Below the pieces are notes generated by a model, which made no database searches, was not told where the DNA came from, and saw only the letters and a program-made list of their open reading frames with translations. 64,000 nt of DNA, from NCBI GenBank assembly GCA_934591815.1, contig CAKTPV010000002.1, positions 138,998 to 202,997 of the forward strand, read 5' to 3'. Shown piece after piece: positions 1-7,709 of this stretch. The translations under genes and the position numbers were made by a program. How positions within the stretch are numbered: position 1 is the stretch's first letter; the number at the start of each line of letters is the position of its first letter. This stretch comes from an uncultured Oscillospiraceae bacterium (lineage in GTDB: Bacteria; Bacillota; Clostridia; Oscillospirales; Oscillospiraceae).

Positions 1-347
1 TAGGCCAGCACCAGCCCCACCAGCACCATATTGGCCGCCACCGGCGGCAGCGGTGCCAGCCACTTCTTCCTGCACCGGGCGGTGAGCAGAGCGGCCAGCA
101 GTGTGGCGGCGGAGCCCACCACGATATCCAGTATACCGTAGGGGCTGAGCAGGTTGGCGATGAGGCAACCCACGCCCAGACCCCACGCCGTCTCCGGCAT
201 CAGGAAGGGCAGGACGCACAGCGCCTCGGAGAAACGGCATTGGATAGGGCCGTAGGTAATGCCGAACACAGAGCCGAAAATGCTCAGCACGGCGTAGGCT
301 GCGCCCACAATGGCGGCGCAGGTCAGTTGACGGGTATGCAGCTTCAC
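1..347 (-). CDS. queT: QueT-family transporter (partial, cut by window edge)
   Basis: Integral membrane protein of the QueT family, the probable substrate-binding (S) component of an ECF-type importer for queuosine precursors. About 115 N-terminal residues are visible. They are hydrophobic, with the family-typical segment around residues 30-45 (GITYGPIQCRFSEAL) followed by LPFLMPE and further membrane spans. The C-terminus lies beyond base 1. The GTG start at 347 overlaps the stop of the upstream gene (GTGA), so translation is probably coupled, and the gene is fourth in an operon with dusB, an ECF sigma factor and its partner. No preQ1 riboswitch is expected or seen directly upstream because the gene is internal. 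The assignment rests on recognisable family sequence; the transported ligand is inferred. Confidence 0.75.
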   Translation of the reverse strand, partial: MKLHTRQLTCAAIVGAAYAVLSIFGSVFGITYGPIQCRFSEALCVLPFLMPETAWGLGVGCLIANLLSPYGILDIVVGSAATLLAALLTARCRKKWLAPLPPVAANMVLVGLVLA

Positions 348-1006
348 GAATTTGTATCCTCCTCATAGGTGTACCAGTTGTTATCGGCGGCTGTAAAGCC
401 CTCCGCCTCCATGGCGGCGGTCAGCACAACGGGATCTCCGGCGCTGCCTGCCGCGTCGGTCAGAAGCACCTGCACGGCGCTGCCCTCGCGGGCGGCGACA
501 GTCAGGACGAAGCCCTGCTGAGCCAACGTCTCGGCGGCGCGCTCCAGCGCCTCGTCCATTGCCTGTAAAGGCGCGGCCGTATACAGATTCTCTCCATCGG
601 GACACCCGCCGGTAAAGTCCTTGCCCGTATCGGACTTCTGCTGTGTCTCGCGGTCAGACGGCGTAGCCCCATCCATCGCATTATCAGGAGCGAGTCGCTC
701 TGCGCTGTTTTCATCCGCGGCAGCAGGCGCCATATCGCTGCCCGGAGCGGCGCTGTCGCTGAACACCGCCTGCATATTGTTGCCCTTGTAAAGGCCGCCG
801 CTATGCAGCAGCGGGATCAGCGCCGCCGCTACCACCAGACAGGCCGCCGCCATCACCAGCCATTTGCGGGCGGGGGACGCTTTCCTCTGCTGGGGCGTCT
901 CGGCCACACGCGCCATCACGCGGTCCGCAAAGCCGTCGGAGGGCAATGCCTCCGATGCCAGCGCCTCGCGCAGCACCTTATCCATTTCATCAAACATCGG
1001 GGTCAT
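344..1006 (-). CDS. Membrane-anchored anti-sigma-factor-like protein
   Basis: 220-residue protein of unknown family, placed directly after an ECF sigma factor. The N-terminal ~45 residues are acidic and helical ([12 protein letters not shown]), followed by a basic KARK-type stretch, one membrane segment at about residues 48-66 (WLVMAAACLVVAAALIPLL), a low-complexity Ala/Asp/Ser linker and a small C-terminal domain of about 80 residues. No zinc-finger HxxxCxxC motif of the ZAS class is visible. Topology (cytoplasmic N-terminus, external C-terminus) and position fit an anti-sigma factor. The start ATG overlaps the sigma gene stop (ATGA) and the stop overlaps queT (GTGA). The function is inferred from context, not from a recognised domain. 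Confidence 0.6.
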   Translation of the reverse strand: MTPMFDEMDKVLREALASEALPSDGFADRVMARVAETPQQRKASPARKWLVMAAACLVVAAALIPLLHSGGLYKGNNMQAVFSDSAAPGSDMAPAAADENSAERLAPDNAMDGATPSDRETQQKSDTGKDFTGGCPDGENLYTAAPLQAMDEALERAAETLAQQGFVLTVAAREGSAVQVLLTDAAGSAGDPVVLTAAMEAEGFTAADNNWYTYEEDTNS

Positions 1007-1596
1007 TTCTGTCCCTCCTCTCCTGCCGTTTTGACGGAGATAACGGCAGAAAGGTTCCCTCCGCCGGATAAAAGCTCCTTCAGCCGCGCCTTGGCCCGGT
1101 TGATGCGGGATTTCACCGTCCCCTCGCTGATGCCCAGCGCCACGGCGATCTCCCCGTAATCCATCTCCTGCATATACCGCAGCAGCAGCACCTGCCGATG
1201 CTCGTCCGTCAGCGCCGACAGCGCTGACCGGACGGCCGTCTGCGTCTCGGTGCGCTCCGCCGCCTCCTGCGGCGTGTCGCCGCCGTCTGGGAGCTCCACA
1301 CCGTCCAGATCGTCGGCGTCCCGATGCCGCTTTTCCCGGCGCAGACAGTCGATGGCGGCGTTGGTGGTCAGGCGGTAGAGCCATGTAGAGAAGCGGCTGT
1401 CCCCCCGGAAGCGGGGCAAGCCCCGCCATGCGGCCAGAAACGCCTCCTGCGCCGCGTCCTCCGCCAGCGCCGCGTCGCCGCCGCACATTCGCAGCGCCAG
1501 ACGGTACGCCGGCGCCTGATACGTCTCCACCAGCTGGCGGAACGCCTCCTGGTCTCCCTGTCCGGCGCGGCGGATCAGTTCTCTTTCATCCCTCAT
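1003..1596 (-). CDS. ECF-type RNA polymerase sigma factor
   Basis: 197-residue sigma-70 family protein of the extracytoplasmic-function group (RpoE/SigW-like). Region 2 covers about residues 10-80, with the -10-recognition helix around [19 protein letters not shown]. An acidic linker follows, and region 4 occupies about residues 120-180 with the helix-turn-helix segment [19 protein letters not shown]. The length is typical. It is coupled by 4-base overlaps to dusB upstream and to the membrane partner downstream, the usual arrangement for a sigma/anti-sigma pair. Family assignment is secure; the signal and regulon are unknown. The co-transcription with dusB and queT hints at a link to tRNA modification but may be incidental. 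Confidence 0.92.
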   Translation of the reverse strand: MRDERELIRRAGQGDQEAFRQLVETYQAPAYRLALRMCGGDAALAEDAAQEAFLAAWRGLPRFRGDSRFSTWLYRLTTNAAIDCLRREKRHRDADDLDGVELPDGGDTPQEAAERTETQTAVRSALSALTDEHRQVLLLRYMQEMDYGEIAVALGISEGTVKSRINRAKARLKELLSGGGNLSAVISVKTAGEEGQK

Positions 1597-2561
1597 CGCA
1601 AATCCCTCTGCACTCCCGCCGACACCCGGTACACATCCTCCAGCGTGTCCATGCGGACGATCTGCTCCTTATAATAATTGGCGTGGCTGACGCCCTTGAG
1701 ATACCAGCAAAGCTGCTTGCGGGCCTCCAGCACGGCGATATGCTCCCCCTTGTCGGCGACGGACAGCTCCACCTGACGCACCGCCGTGGCCCAGCGCTCC
1801 GCCAGCGGCGGCAGCGGCGGGATGGGCTGCCCCGCCAGCGCGGCCTGTGCCTGCTGGAACAGCCACGGATTGCCGAAGCAGCCCCGCCCGATCATGGCCA
1901 TGTCCGCGCCCGTAAAAGTCAGAATGCGGACAGCGTCCTCCGGCGTAAATATGTCGCCGTTGGCGATGACGGGGATGCCCACCGCCTGCTTTACCTCCCG
2001 GATGGTCGTCCAGTCCGCCTGACCGGCGTACATCTGGGTGCGGGTGCGGCCGTGGACGGCGATAGCACTGACCCCTACCTGCTCCAGCATTGTCGCCAGC
2101 TCCACGGCGTTGATGCTGCCCTTGTCCCAGCCGCGGCGCATTTTCACCGTCACCGGCACGGGGCTGGCCTTCACCACTGCCTCCGCGATGCGGGCGGCCT
2201 TCTCCGGGTCCTTCATCAGCGCCGAGCCGTCGCCGTTGGCCACTACCTTACCCACCGGACACCCCATATTGATGTCGATGAACGCCGCGCCGGACACCTC
2301 CGCCGCGATCTGGGCGGCCTCCGCCATGCATTGAACATCGCTGCCGAATATCTGGGCGGCGGCCGGGCGTTCGTTGTCCGCCAGCTTCAAAAGACCGCGG
2401 CTCTTTTTGTCCTGATAGCAAAGCGCCTTGGCGCTGACCAATTCGGTGCAGCTCATGTCGGCGCCCAGCTCCCGGCAGATCTGGCGGAAAGCCATATCCG
2501 TGACGCCCGCCATCGGCGCCAGATACAGTTTTCCGTTGACAGTAACGTGTCCGATCTCCAT
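1593..2561 (-). CDS. dusB: tRNA-dihydrouridine synthase
   Basis: 322-residue FMN-dependent tRNA-dihydrouridine synthase (Dus family), which reduces uridines in the tRNA D-arm. It begins with the typical LAPMAGVTD motif at about residue 14. It carries the [10 protein letters not shown] segment with the catalytic cysteine, the substrate and FMN contacts VKMRRGW and VHGRTR, the IANGDI strand, and the phosphate-binding [11 protein letters not shown] near residue 230. The ATG at 2561 was chosen because a strong AGGGGAGG lies 6-7 bases upstream; the reading frame remains open further upstream only through tRNA sequence. The stop overlaps the sigma factor start. It is the first gene of the operon, behind a promoter at 2593-2621. 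Confidence 0.93.
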   Translation of the reverse strand: MEIGHVTVNGKLYLAPMAGVTDMAFRQICRELGADMSCTELVSAKALCYQDKKSRGLLKLADNERPAAAQIFGSDVQCMAEAAQIAAEVSGAAFIDINMGCPVGKVVANGDGSALMKDPEKAARIAEAVVKASPVPVTVKMRRGWDKGSINAVELATMLEQVGVSAIAVHGRTRTQMYAGQADWTTIREVKQAVGIPVIANGDIFTPEDAVRILTFTGADMAMIGRGCFGNPWLFQQAQAALAGQPIPPLPPLAERWATAVRQVELSVADKGEHIAVLEARKQLCWYLKGVSHANYYKEQIVRMDTLEDVYRVSAGVQRDLR

Positions 2562-2592
2562 GGCGGTACCTCCCCTTTTGGCTTGAGACCGT

Positions 2593-2621
2593 ATTGTATC
2601 ACAAAAAAAGCTGCTTGACAA
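2593..2621 (-). promoter_or_regulatory. Sigma-A promoter of dusB operon
   Basis: Read on the minus strand: -35 TTGTCA (2616-2621), 17-base spacer, -10 TACAAT (2593-2598), about 30 bases upstream of the dusB start. Confidence 0.65.
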
Positions 2622-2672
2622 TCCGATTCCCGGCCTCTCCGCCGCGGATAGCAAAAAACGTAAAAAAAAGTG

Positions 2673-2701
2673 TTGACATTCGCAGATGTTCTTGCTATAA
2701 T
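2673..2701 (+). promoter_or_regulatory. Consensus sigma-A promoter of tRNA operon
   Basis: Perfect -35 TTGACA (2673-2678), 17-base spacer and perfect -10 TATAAT (2696-2701), 34 bases before tRNA-Asp. Exact consensus boxes are typical of stable-RNA genes. Confidence 0.9.
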
Positions 2702-2735
2702 AAGCAAGCTTGAGTTCCAAGACGAAAGCGCAGAT

Positions 2736-2812
2736 GGCCAAGTAGTTCAGTTGGTTAGAACGCCAGCCTGTCACGCTGGAGGTCGAGGGTTCGAGCCCCT
2801 TCTTGGTCGCCA
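2736..2812 (+). tRNA. tRNA-Asp (GTC)
   Basis: 77-base tRNA. The acceptor strands GGCCAAG and CTTGGTC pair, discriminator G is followed by encoded CCA, the anticodon loop CTGTCAC carries GTC at 2770-2772, and the T-arm has GGTTCGAGCCC. It decodes GAC/GAT. Confidence 0.97.
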
Positions 2813-2818
2813 TATTAT

Positions 2819-2894
<76 letters not shown>

Positions 2895-2897
2895 CAC

Positions 2898-2935
2898 AAA
2901 CCCTGTAACCACAACGGTTACAGGGTTTACTTTAT
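2898..2935 (+). terminator. Terminator of the tRNA operon
   Basis: Perfect 13-bp stem, AAACCCTGTAACC (2898-2910) with GGTTACAGGGTTT (2916-2928), 5-base loop, followed by a T-rich tail. It begins four bases after the tRNA-Thr CCA. Confidence 0.75.
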
Positions 2936-2953
2936 TTTATCGTTTCTCGGTTT

Positions 2954-2982
2954 TGTTGGACTTTCCAACAGATTTTCCAACA
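2954..2982. repeat. Short repeats by integrase gene, possible recombinase arm sites
   Basis: TGTTGGA (2954-2960) forms a perfect inverted repeat with TCCAACA (2964-2970), and TCCAACA recurs at 2976-2982. The cluster sits between the tRNA terminator and the integrase stop, where attachment-site arms are often found. The binding role is inferred. Confidence 0.35.
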
Positions 2983-2990
2983 GGTTATTG

Positions 2991-4388
2991 CTATGCTTGT
3001 TTTTGCAGCGTCGCAATGATCAATTTGGCAATGTCCGGATTTTCCTGCAGCAGACGGTATGCCTGCTTCGCCGTATTATCCAGTGGCTTTTCCTGCGGCG
3101 TATCAGCCCGTTTCTGAAAGAAATCCGTCTCCACCTTCTCGGCCAACCGGCGGCGCTCCTCGTTGTTGGTATGGGCGTAGAGATCGGTCACCATACGGGA
3201 CTGGGCATGACCGGTATCACCCTGCACCGCCTTGATGTTTCCTCCGCCGATTTGCAGCTTCAGCGAAGCGCTGCAATGCCGCAGACTGTGAAAGACTACC
3301 GGAGGCAGCCCTGTGGCATCGGTCAGCTTGCGGAGCAGAAAGGCGATCTGCCTTTCCTCGTAGGGGCGTCCGTCCTCATGGGCGACGACAAGACCAAAGT
3401 CCTGATAGCCGCCAGCCAACATTTCCTTTATCTCCTGCTGCCGCCCTTTTTCTTCCGCCAGTGCCAGCGCTACGGTTTTCGGCAGAAACACCTTTCGCAC
3501 ACTGCTCTCCGTTTTTGGGGCTTTCAGCACCAACGAGGTGGAGGAGCCGGTCTGCTTCCACTCGGGAAATGTCAGCAGGACAGTGGAGCGTCCACGCCGT
3601 TCCAGCGCCGCAAGACTGTCCTTCTGGCAGCGTTTCAGTTCCTTGGTGATCCGCACATGGGCTGTTCCGGCGCAGATGGCATCCTCCGAAATGTCCACGC
3701 AGTCCCATGTCAGGCCCAGTATTTCTCCCACACGCATAGAGCAGCCGAGAGCCAATAGCATGCACAACTTCAGCACGGGATCGGTGCAGGAGTCCAGAGC
3801 CTGCTGCGCTTCGCTGGCAGACCACACGGTGCGTTCCTGCGGCTGATACTTGGGCAGCGTCACGCGCAGGGCGGGATTGCTGGGGATGTACTCCCATATG
3901 ACCGCCTGATTCAGCGCACTGCGCAGCAGGGCGTGTGTCTTTTCAATCACCGAGCGGGAAACGCAGGCATCTGTTTTCTTGTGGCCTTTCAGCACAACGG
4001 CAGGCTTGTCCTGAAGCGAATCATAGAACAAATCCAAATCATGTGTAGTCAGGTCTTTCACCGCCACGTTGCCCAAGTACGGCTTGATGTAATGCTCAAT
4101 ACGATGGAGATTGCAGGATAAAAAGGAATCTCCCCAGTGGTTCAGCCCATAGACCTGCACATATTCATCCAAAAGCTCACTGACCGTGATAAATTTTTTC
4201 TGCGCGCGTTTGGTCTGTATGGGCGTTTGCTTTGGCGGGCGAAATTCGCCGATGGACTTCTCGTATTCAATTTGAGCAATCCGCAGATTTGCAGCTTCGT
4301 AGGTGGGAAATCGTTCATATATTGGTTTTGTATAGCCGGGACAGCGGTAGCAGATCTCATACTGCTGTCCCTTTTTACGGGGTCTCAT
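2991..4388 (-). CDS. Tyrosine recombinase / phage-type integrase
   Basis: 465-residue site-specific tyrosine recombinase. The N-terminal arm-binding part (residues 1-80, rich in Arg/Lys, with RCPGYTKP) is followed by a SAM-like core-binding domain (about 90-185) and a catalytic domain. The catalytic domain shows the first arginine in CSMRVGEIL, the HSLRH box, the GDTGH histidine and the nucleophile in MVTDLYAHT. All catalytic positions appear intact. The ATG at 4388 is preceded by AAGGAG at 9 bases. The gene ends about 100 bases from tRNA-Thr, the usual geometry for an element integrated at a tRNA gene. A second recombinase and an excisionase-like gene lie just upstream on the same strand. 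Confidence 0.9.
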   Translation of the reverse strand: MRPRKKGQQYEICYRCPGYTKPIYERFPTYEAANLRIAQIEYEKSIGEFRPPKQTPIQTKRAQKKFITVSELLDEYVQVYGLNHWGDSFLSCNLHRIEHYIKPYLGNVAVKDLTTHDLDLFYDSLQDKPAVVLKGHKKTDACVSRSVIEKTHALLRSALNQAVIWEYIPSNPALRVTLPKYQPQERTVWSASEAQQALDSCTDPVLKLCMLLALGCSMRVGEILGLTWDCVDISEDAICAGTAHVRITKELKRCQKDSLAALERRGRSTVLLTFPEWKQTGSSTSLVLKAPKTESSVRKVFLPKTVALALAEEKGRQQEIKEMLAGGYQDFGLVVAHEDGRPYEERQIAFLLRKLTDATGLPPVVFHSLRHCSASLKLQIGGGNIKAVQGDTGHAQSRMVTDLYAHTNNEERRRLAEKVETDFFQKRADTPQEKPLDNTAKQAYRLLQENPDIAKLIIATLQKQA

Positions 4389-4527
4389 AAGTTCGCACTC
4401 CTTGTATCGTGTACTTAGAGAGCCGCATGACCTCCTGACAGCGGTGCTAAGCGGAGTACCCATTCATGCGGTTCAGTATAGCATGGGCAGCCGATTCCGT
4501 CAAAAAAACTTTTTCCGACGAAGAGAT

Positions 4528-4716
4528 TTACTTCCGCAGGAACTCCAGCAGGGCCTCTCTCGGAATGCGTATCTGCCTTCCGATGCGAACACTTCGTATC
4601 TGTCCGCTGCGGATCAGTTCGTAGGCGGTGTTGCGCCCGATGCCGAGGATAGGCATTAAGTCCTCCACCCGCAATGTCATGGGTAGCTCGTGCAGATCAC
4701 GGTACTTATTCTCCAC
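4528..4716 (-). CDS. Excisionase-like helix-turn-helix protein
   Basis: 62-residue DNA-binding protein of the MerR-like HTH_17 / excisionase type. The helix-turn-helix runs through VEDLMPILGIGRNTAYELIRSG, with the wing VRIGRQIRIPREALLEFL, the standard pattern in Xis and related directionality factors. It overlaps the 3' end of the second recombinase gene by 11 bases and precedes the first recombinase by 139 bases, so the three are probably co-transcribed. Its likely job is to promote excision or to control recombinase expression. Family is confident; partner choice is inferred. Confidence 0.82.
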   Translation of the reverse strand: MENKYRDLHELPMTLRVEDLMPILGIGRNTAYELIRSGQIRSVRIGRQIRIPREALLEFLRK

Positions 4717-5620
4717 GGGCAGCGCCTCCCTTTACGGATGCCAGATAGATGTCCGTTACATCGGGCCGCTCGTGCCCCAACAGGCGGGACACAGTGAAAT
4801 GGGCATCCAACGGTGTCATGCCGCCATCGACAAGAGAGGTGTACTTTTCGGCGGCGTAGGTATGCCGCAGTCCACGAAAGGTAATGCGTCTGTCCTGCGC
4901 TGTGGGATCGCAGATGGCGTCGCGGTGGCGGAGGATGAACTGCTGCATGCCGTTGATGGCCCGGTCGGTGGGGATGCCATCCGGCACCAGCAGCTTGTGG
5001 CCGCGCTCGGTTTTGTCCAGCAGCCGTTGCAGCATCATCGTGATGCGGTCGTCCTCGATGGGGACGATACGCACCTTACCACCCTTGCCCTTCACGGTGA
5101 GGGCGTTTTCGCGCAGCGCACGCTCCGCCGCAGCGGTGTCCATACGGAAACACTCGTGGATGCGCAGACCGGCATAGCGAGCCAAATACAGGGCGAGGAT
5201 GTAGTCCTCCCGCTCCTCCGCCATGGCGCGGCCAATCAGCTTGCCGAACTCCGGGTTCGTCCATGTGCGATCCTGTTGTCCGAAGCGGCGGCGTTCCAGG
5301 GCAACGCCCAGTTCTTCATTGCCCGGCAGCGTGTAGCGGGGCTGAGACATCTTATCGTGGAAAAAGCGGATGGCGGAAAGGTCGGTCTTGATGGTGCTGG
5401 CCGACTTGCCCTGCTCCTGCAAATAAAGAACATAGCTCACCAGATGCTTGCCGCTGATGTTCTCCAGCTTTTGCAGATGGTTGTGGACAGCGAGGTAGGC
5501 GCAGAAACGCTTGACCGCCTCATAGTAGCGATCCTTCGTTCGAAAGCTGCCTTGCCGGTTGTGCCGCGCCAGCTTGTCCAACTGGGTAACGAGGGTGTTG
5601 TAAATGCCTTTTGTGGTCAT
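4706..5620 (-). CDS. Second tyrosine recombinase (XerC/D-like)
   Basis: 304-residue tyrosine recombinase with an N-terminal SAM-like DNA-binding domain (about residues 15-105) and a C-terminal catalytic domain. Visible catalytic positions are the arginine in ARYAGLRIHE, the FRGLRHTYA box, the LLGHERPDVTDIY histidine and the terminal tyrosine. In the HxLRH box the first histidine is replaced by arginine (RGLRH), a deviation that can occur in active enzymes but may lower activity. The ATG at 5620 has AAGGAG 11 bases upstream. The open frame extends further upstream but without a better ribosome-binding site. It is unlike the neighbouring recombinase in length and N-terminal domain, so it is not a simple duplication. 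Confidence 0.87.
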   Translation of the reverse strand: MTTKGIYNTLVTQLDKLARHNRQGSFRTKDRYYEAVKRFCAYLAVHNHLQKLENISGKHLVSYVLYLQEQGKSASTIKTDLSAIRFFHDKMSQPRYTLPGNEELGVALERRRFGQQDRTWTNPEFGKLIGRAMAEEREDYILALYLARYAGLRIHECFRMDTAAAERALRENALTVKGKGGKVRIVPIEDDRITMMLQRLLDKTERGHKLLVPDGIPTDRAINGMQQFILRHRDAICDPTAQDRRITFRGLRHTYAAEKYTSLVDGGMTPLDAHFTVSRLLGHERPDVTDIYLASVKGGAARGE

Positions 5621-6030
5621 ATAGAGAAAGCTCCTTATATTCAAAATTGTGTTCAGCTGGGCGCACTTCACCCGCTGGCACGGAGGGCCGTTTCCGGCGC
5701 TTCTCCGCAGAGCTGTTAGACTGCCGCAGGCGGAAAGCCTTGGTGCTGCGTGCTTTTCGCGGCCTACCTGTATGTCTGTCTCTCTTTACTTGTGCCAGGT
5801 CAGTACGCTGCCACATGGGGCAATATGCCCTGCTCCGACAGAGCGGTGGCGGACACCAGGCCGCTGAACTCGGCTGCGGAAGGCTCCGCCGGTGTCCTGT
5901 GACCCGCCCGGTAGCGGATCCGAGAATATACGATACCCCGTATGGCCGGCGCCGCACTCTGACTGCGGCATACAGAGCGGGAGCTTGCCTCTCCCTTGAC
6001 GATTTTCCTGCCGTATCGTCCTGACGGCTT
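5621..6030. other. Gene-free stretch inside the integrative element
   Basis: 410 bases upstream of the second recombinase. Open frames cross it on both strands, but none has a ribosome-binding site or recognisable protein sequence. I see no RNA gene or repeat here; it may hold recombinase regulatory sequence or degraded cargo. Confidence 0.4.
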
Positions 6031-6291
6031 TTACAAAGCTTCTTTTTCCTGATCTGCGCCGAAGCGATTTCGGCGCTCTTTCTTTTTCTGCGGTATCGCG
6101 GCGGTGACAAGTGCCGCGACAAAAATAGTAAGCAAAAACGCAGGAAGAATCTTCCTGCCATTTCGGCCTCTTACGATCCTTCCTGCGTTTGCAGTATTGT
6201 TCAATTCTGGTGGCCACCCGTTTTTCGGGAGGCGCATTTTGACATACTTCGGGTTCTTAATCAGAGCGAAAAGCTGTTGATAGCCTTCCAC
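6031..6291 (-). CDS. Hypothetical small membrane protein or gene remnant
   Basis: 86-codon open frame with a GTG start. The protein has a charged N-terminal half (VEGYQQLFALIKNPKY), one predicted membrane segment near residues 47-67 (ILPAFLLTIFVAALVTAAIP) and a basic tail (QKKKERRNRF). No convincing ribosome-binding site precedes the GTG. The sequence just upstream ends another short frame (VPVLKASSI, then stop), which suggests a broken or truncated gene. I do not recognise the family. It may be a scrap of the integrative element. Confidence 0.3.
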   Translation of the reverse strand: MEGYQQLFALIKNPKYVKMRLPKNGWPPELNNTANAGRIVRGRNGRKILPAFLLTIFVAALVTAAIPQKKKERRNRFGADQEKEAL

Positions 6292-6353
6292 CCGTGCCTG
6301 CTCTGCTCCGACCTAAATGCTTGATGCCTTAAGTACAGGCACATCATAGTACG

Positions 6354-6690
6354 GTGGCACAGAAATGTACAGGTGGAAACTGCCGCGAGAAAACTTCTCG
6401 CAGCATAGTCATTAAATCACGAGGGCGCAGTGGCCCTGATCTCAGACGGGAGCATGGTGCTCCTCAGTACAAACTTAACAATGTGTGCGATCCGAAAGGT
6501 ATTCGGAAACCCCGTTGGGGCGGTGCACAAAGAACTGGACAATTCTTATATACCACAATATATTGCGGTTGTTAATATGGGAATGTCAAAATGGTGTATT
6601 CAGAGAAAACGCGGCCCAAAACGTAATACGCATTGTGTGCGTATTAAGGTCGTATTAGTGCCGTCTTCGTTACAAACAGTGCCCTGAGTT
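6354..6690. other. Intergenic stretch dense in inverted repeats, possible structured RNA
   Basis: No credible gene. Consecutive stems can be read: 6381-6405 (11-bp arms, one mismatch), 6422-6437 (AGGGC/GCCCT), 6449-6463 (GGAGCA/TGCTCC), 6491-6507 (TCCGAA/TTCGGA), 6510-6520 (CCCC/GGGG) and 6625-6645 (AATACGCA/TGCGTATT). TGTGC (6484-6488) and GCACA (6525-6529) can enclose the fourth and fifth stems as a three-way junction. Strand is undetermined. No known riboswitch or ribozyme signature was recognised. Confidence 0.35.
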
Positions 6691-6895
6691 CAGGAGGATA
6701 GGGCATTTTCCCTCTACAGCAGCTGACGCAAATCAATTTCCAATTGGGCGATCCAAAACCACATATAATATGACCGCACACTGACTTGCATACGGAAGCG
6801 CTAAGAAAGAAGCAAAGAAATTCACAGAGAAAGCAGCAACTTTTGGTGGCATCCCTGCGCAGGCTCCACCGTTTTGTTTGTGCCGCTGTGCCGTT

Positions 6896-6994
6896 TCACT
6901 TGCACATTCCCATCCATCTGATACAATAGTCACTTCTTGTCAGCAAAAAATCTTCCCCGCAGTGCGGACATTTGATTCTCTTCATTTTTCTCAT
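6896..6994 (-). CDS. Tiny zinc-knuckle ORF, probably a truncated gene
   Basis: 32-codon frame MRKMKRIKCPHCGEDFLL... ending in stop. It has a single CPHCG zinc-knuckle half-site, and AAAGG lies 5-6 bases before the ATG. It follows the fragment at 7028-7369 by about 30 bases on the same strand. A complete zinc ribbon would need a second Cys pair, which is missing, so this is probably a degraded gene start. Confidence 0.25.
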   Translation of the reverse strand: MRKMKRIKCPHCGEDFLLTRSDYCIRWMGMCK

Positions 6995-7027
6995 CCATAC
7001 CTTTTGCGTCTATTAAACAAATTCTCA

Positions 7028-7369
7028 TCACTGCGGCCCCAGCTCTACAAATACTTCTCCATTCGGATCGATTACCAGCCGCATGGGACGGATATAGCGT
7101 TCGGAGAATTGCTTCTTTTCTGCTGTACTCATTTCGGCGCGGGTATTTATGTAGGCGGCTTGCAGAACTTCCTGAATGTTGAAGTTAACGATCTCATCCA
7201 GCTCCGCCTGCACCTCCCGCAGGACGGCCTGCTCCTTGATCTGATTGCTGTTGCCGGTGCAGAAATCGTCGATATAGCTGTAGGTAATACCCTGATCGTC
7301 CATAGCTTTCCGAATGAGAGGACTGCATTTGTCTTCTTCAATCAACACTAGGAAATGAGCCTCCGGCAT
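7028..7369 (-). pseudogene. Fragment of an unrecognised protein in the decayed element
   Basis: About 113 residues of protein-like sequence (from MPEAHFLVLIEEDKC to MRLVIDPNGEVFVELG) that look coding in composition and charge pattern. There is no good ribosome-binding site at the ATG at 7369, and the frame upstream runs through a 13-bp inverted repeat. This suggests an internal deletion or loss of the 5' end. The family is not recognised. Its setting between recombinase genes and the LacI regulator, with lower GC than flanking DNA, suggests leftover mobile-element cargo. Confidence 0.35.
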
Positions 7370-7422
7370 GGCTGGGATCAGTCCCCAGTATACCGACTTG
7401 CGCAAAGGTATAGACGGTTTGA

Positions 7423-7464
7423 CCGGTGCATGGGCAGCGCAGCTTACCCCCGCCCATGCACCGG
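7423..7464. repeat. Perfect 13-bp inverted repeat
   Basis: CCGGTGCATGGGC (7423-7435) and GCCCATGCACCGG (7452-7464), separated by 16 bases. It may be a stem-loop, a terminator remnant or a recombination footprint. No gene end fits it clearly. Confidence 0.45.
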
Positions 7465-7499
7465 ATGTATAGCAAGGATGCCAAGAGAATAAATTACGC

Positions 7500-7530
7500 A
7501 AGGCTGGCAGGTTATTGACCTACCAGCCTT
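7500..7530. terminator. Hairpin, possible terminator or element boundary
   Basis: AAGGCTGGCAGGT (7500-7512) pairs with ACCTACCAGCCTT (7518-7530) with one mismatch and a 5-base loop, followed on the plus strand by CTGTTTTAT. It lies downstream of the lacI-family gene (minus strand). The 7531-7709 stretch holds no recognisable gene. Confidence 0.4.
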
Positions 7531-7709
7531 CTGTTTTATGCGCGGTTCGTTACTTTAATACTTCAATCGCTACCTTCCACAGCGTTTCTCATATTTTCTC
7601 CTTCTGTTGAAGGAATAAGATTATTTTATCTATCATTTTGCTTACTTTTACGAAGTCTGCTTTATCTATGGTAGCCTATTTGAACAGTCAAGAACCTGTT
7701 TATGAGTCG

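Noticed and set aside
5621..6030. Plus- and minus-strand frames of 140-210 codons in the element
   Set aside because: Arg/Pro-rich, no start signals, mutually overlapping; no recognisable protein.
6484..6529. Hammerhead ribozyme or group II intron end
   Set aside because: A three-way junction can be drawn, but the CUGAUGA core is absent and no domain V or reverse transcriptase is present.
7567..7606. Nine-codon ORF (MRNAVEGSD) on the minus strand with a good AAGGAG
   Set aside because: Too short to support as a gene; probably the start of a degraded small gene in the element.
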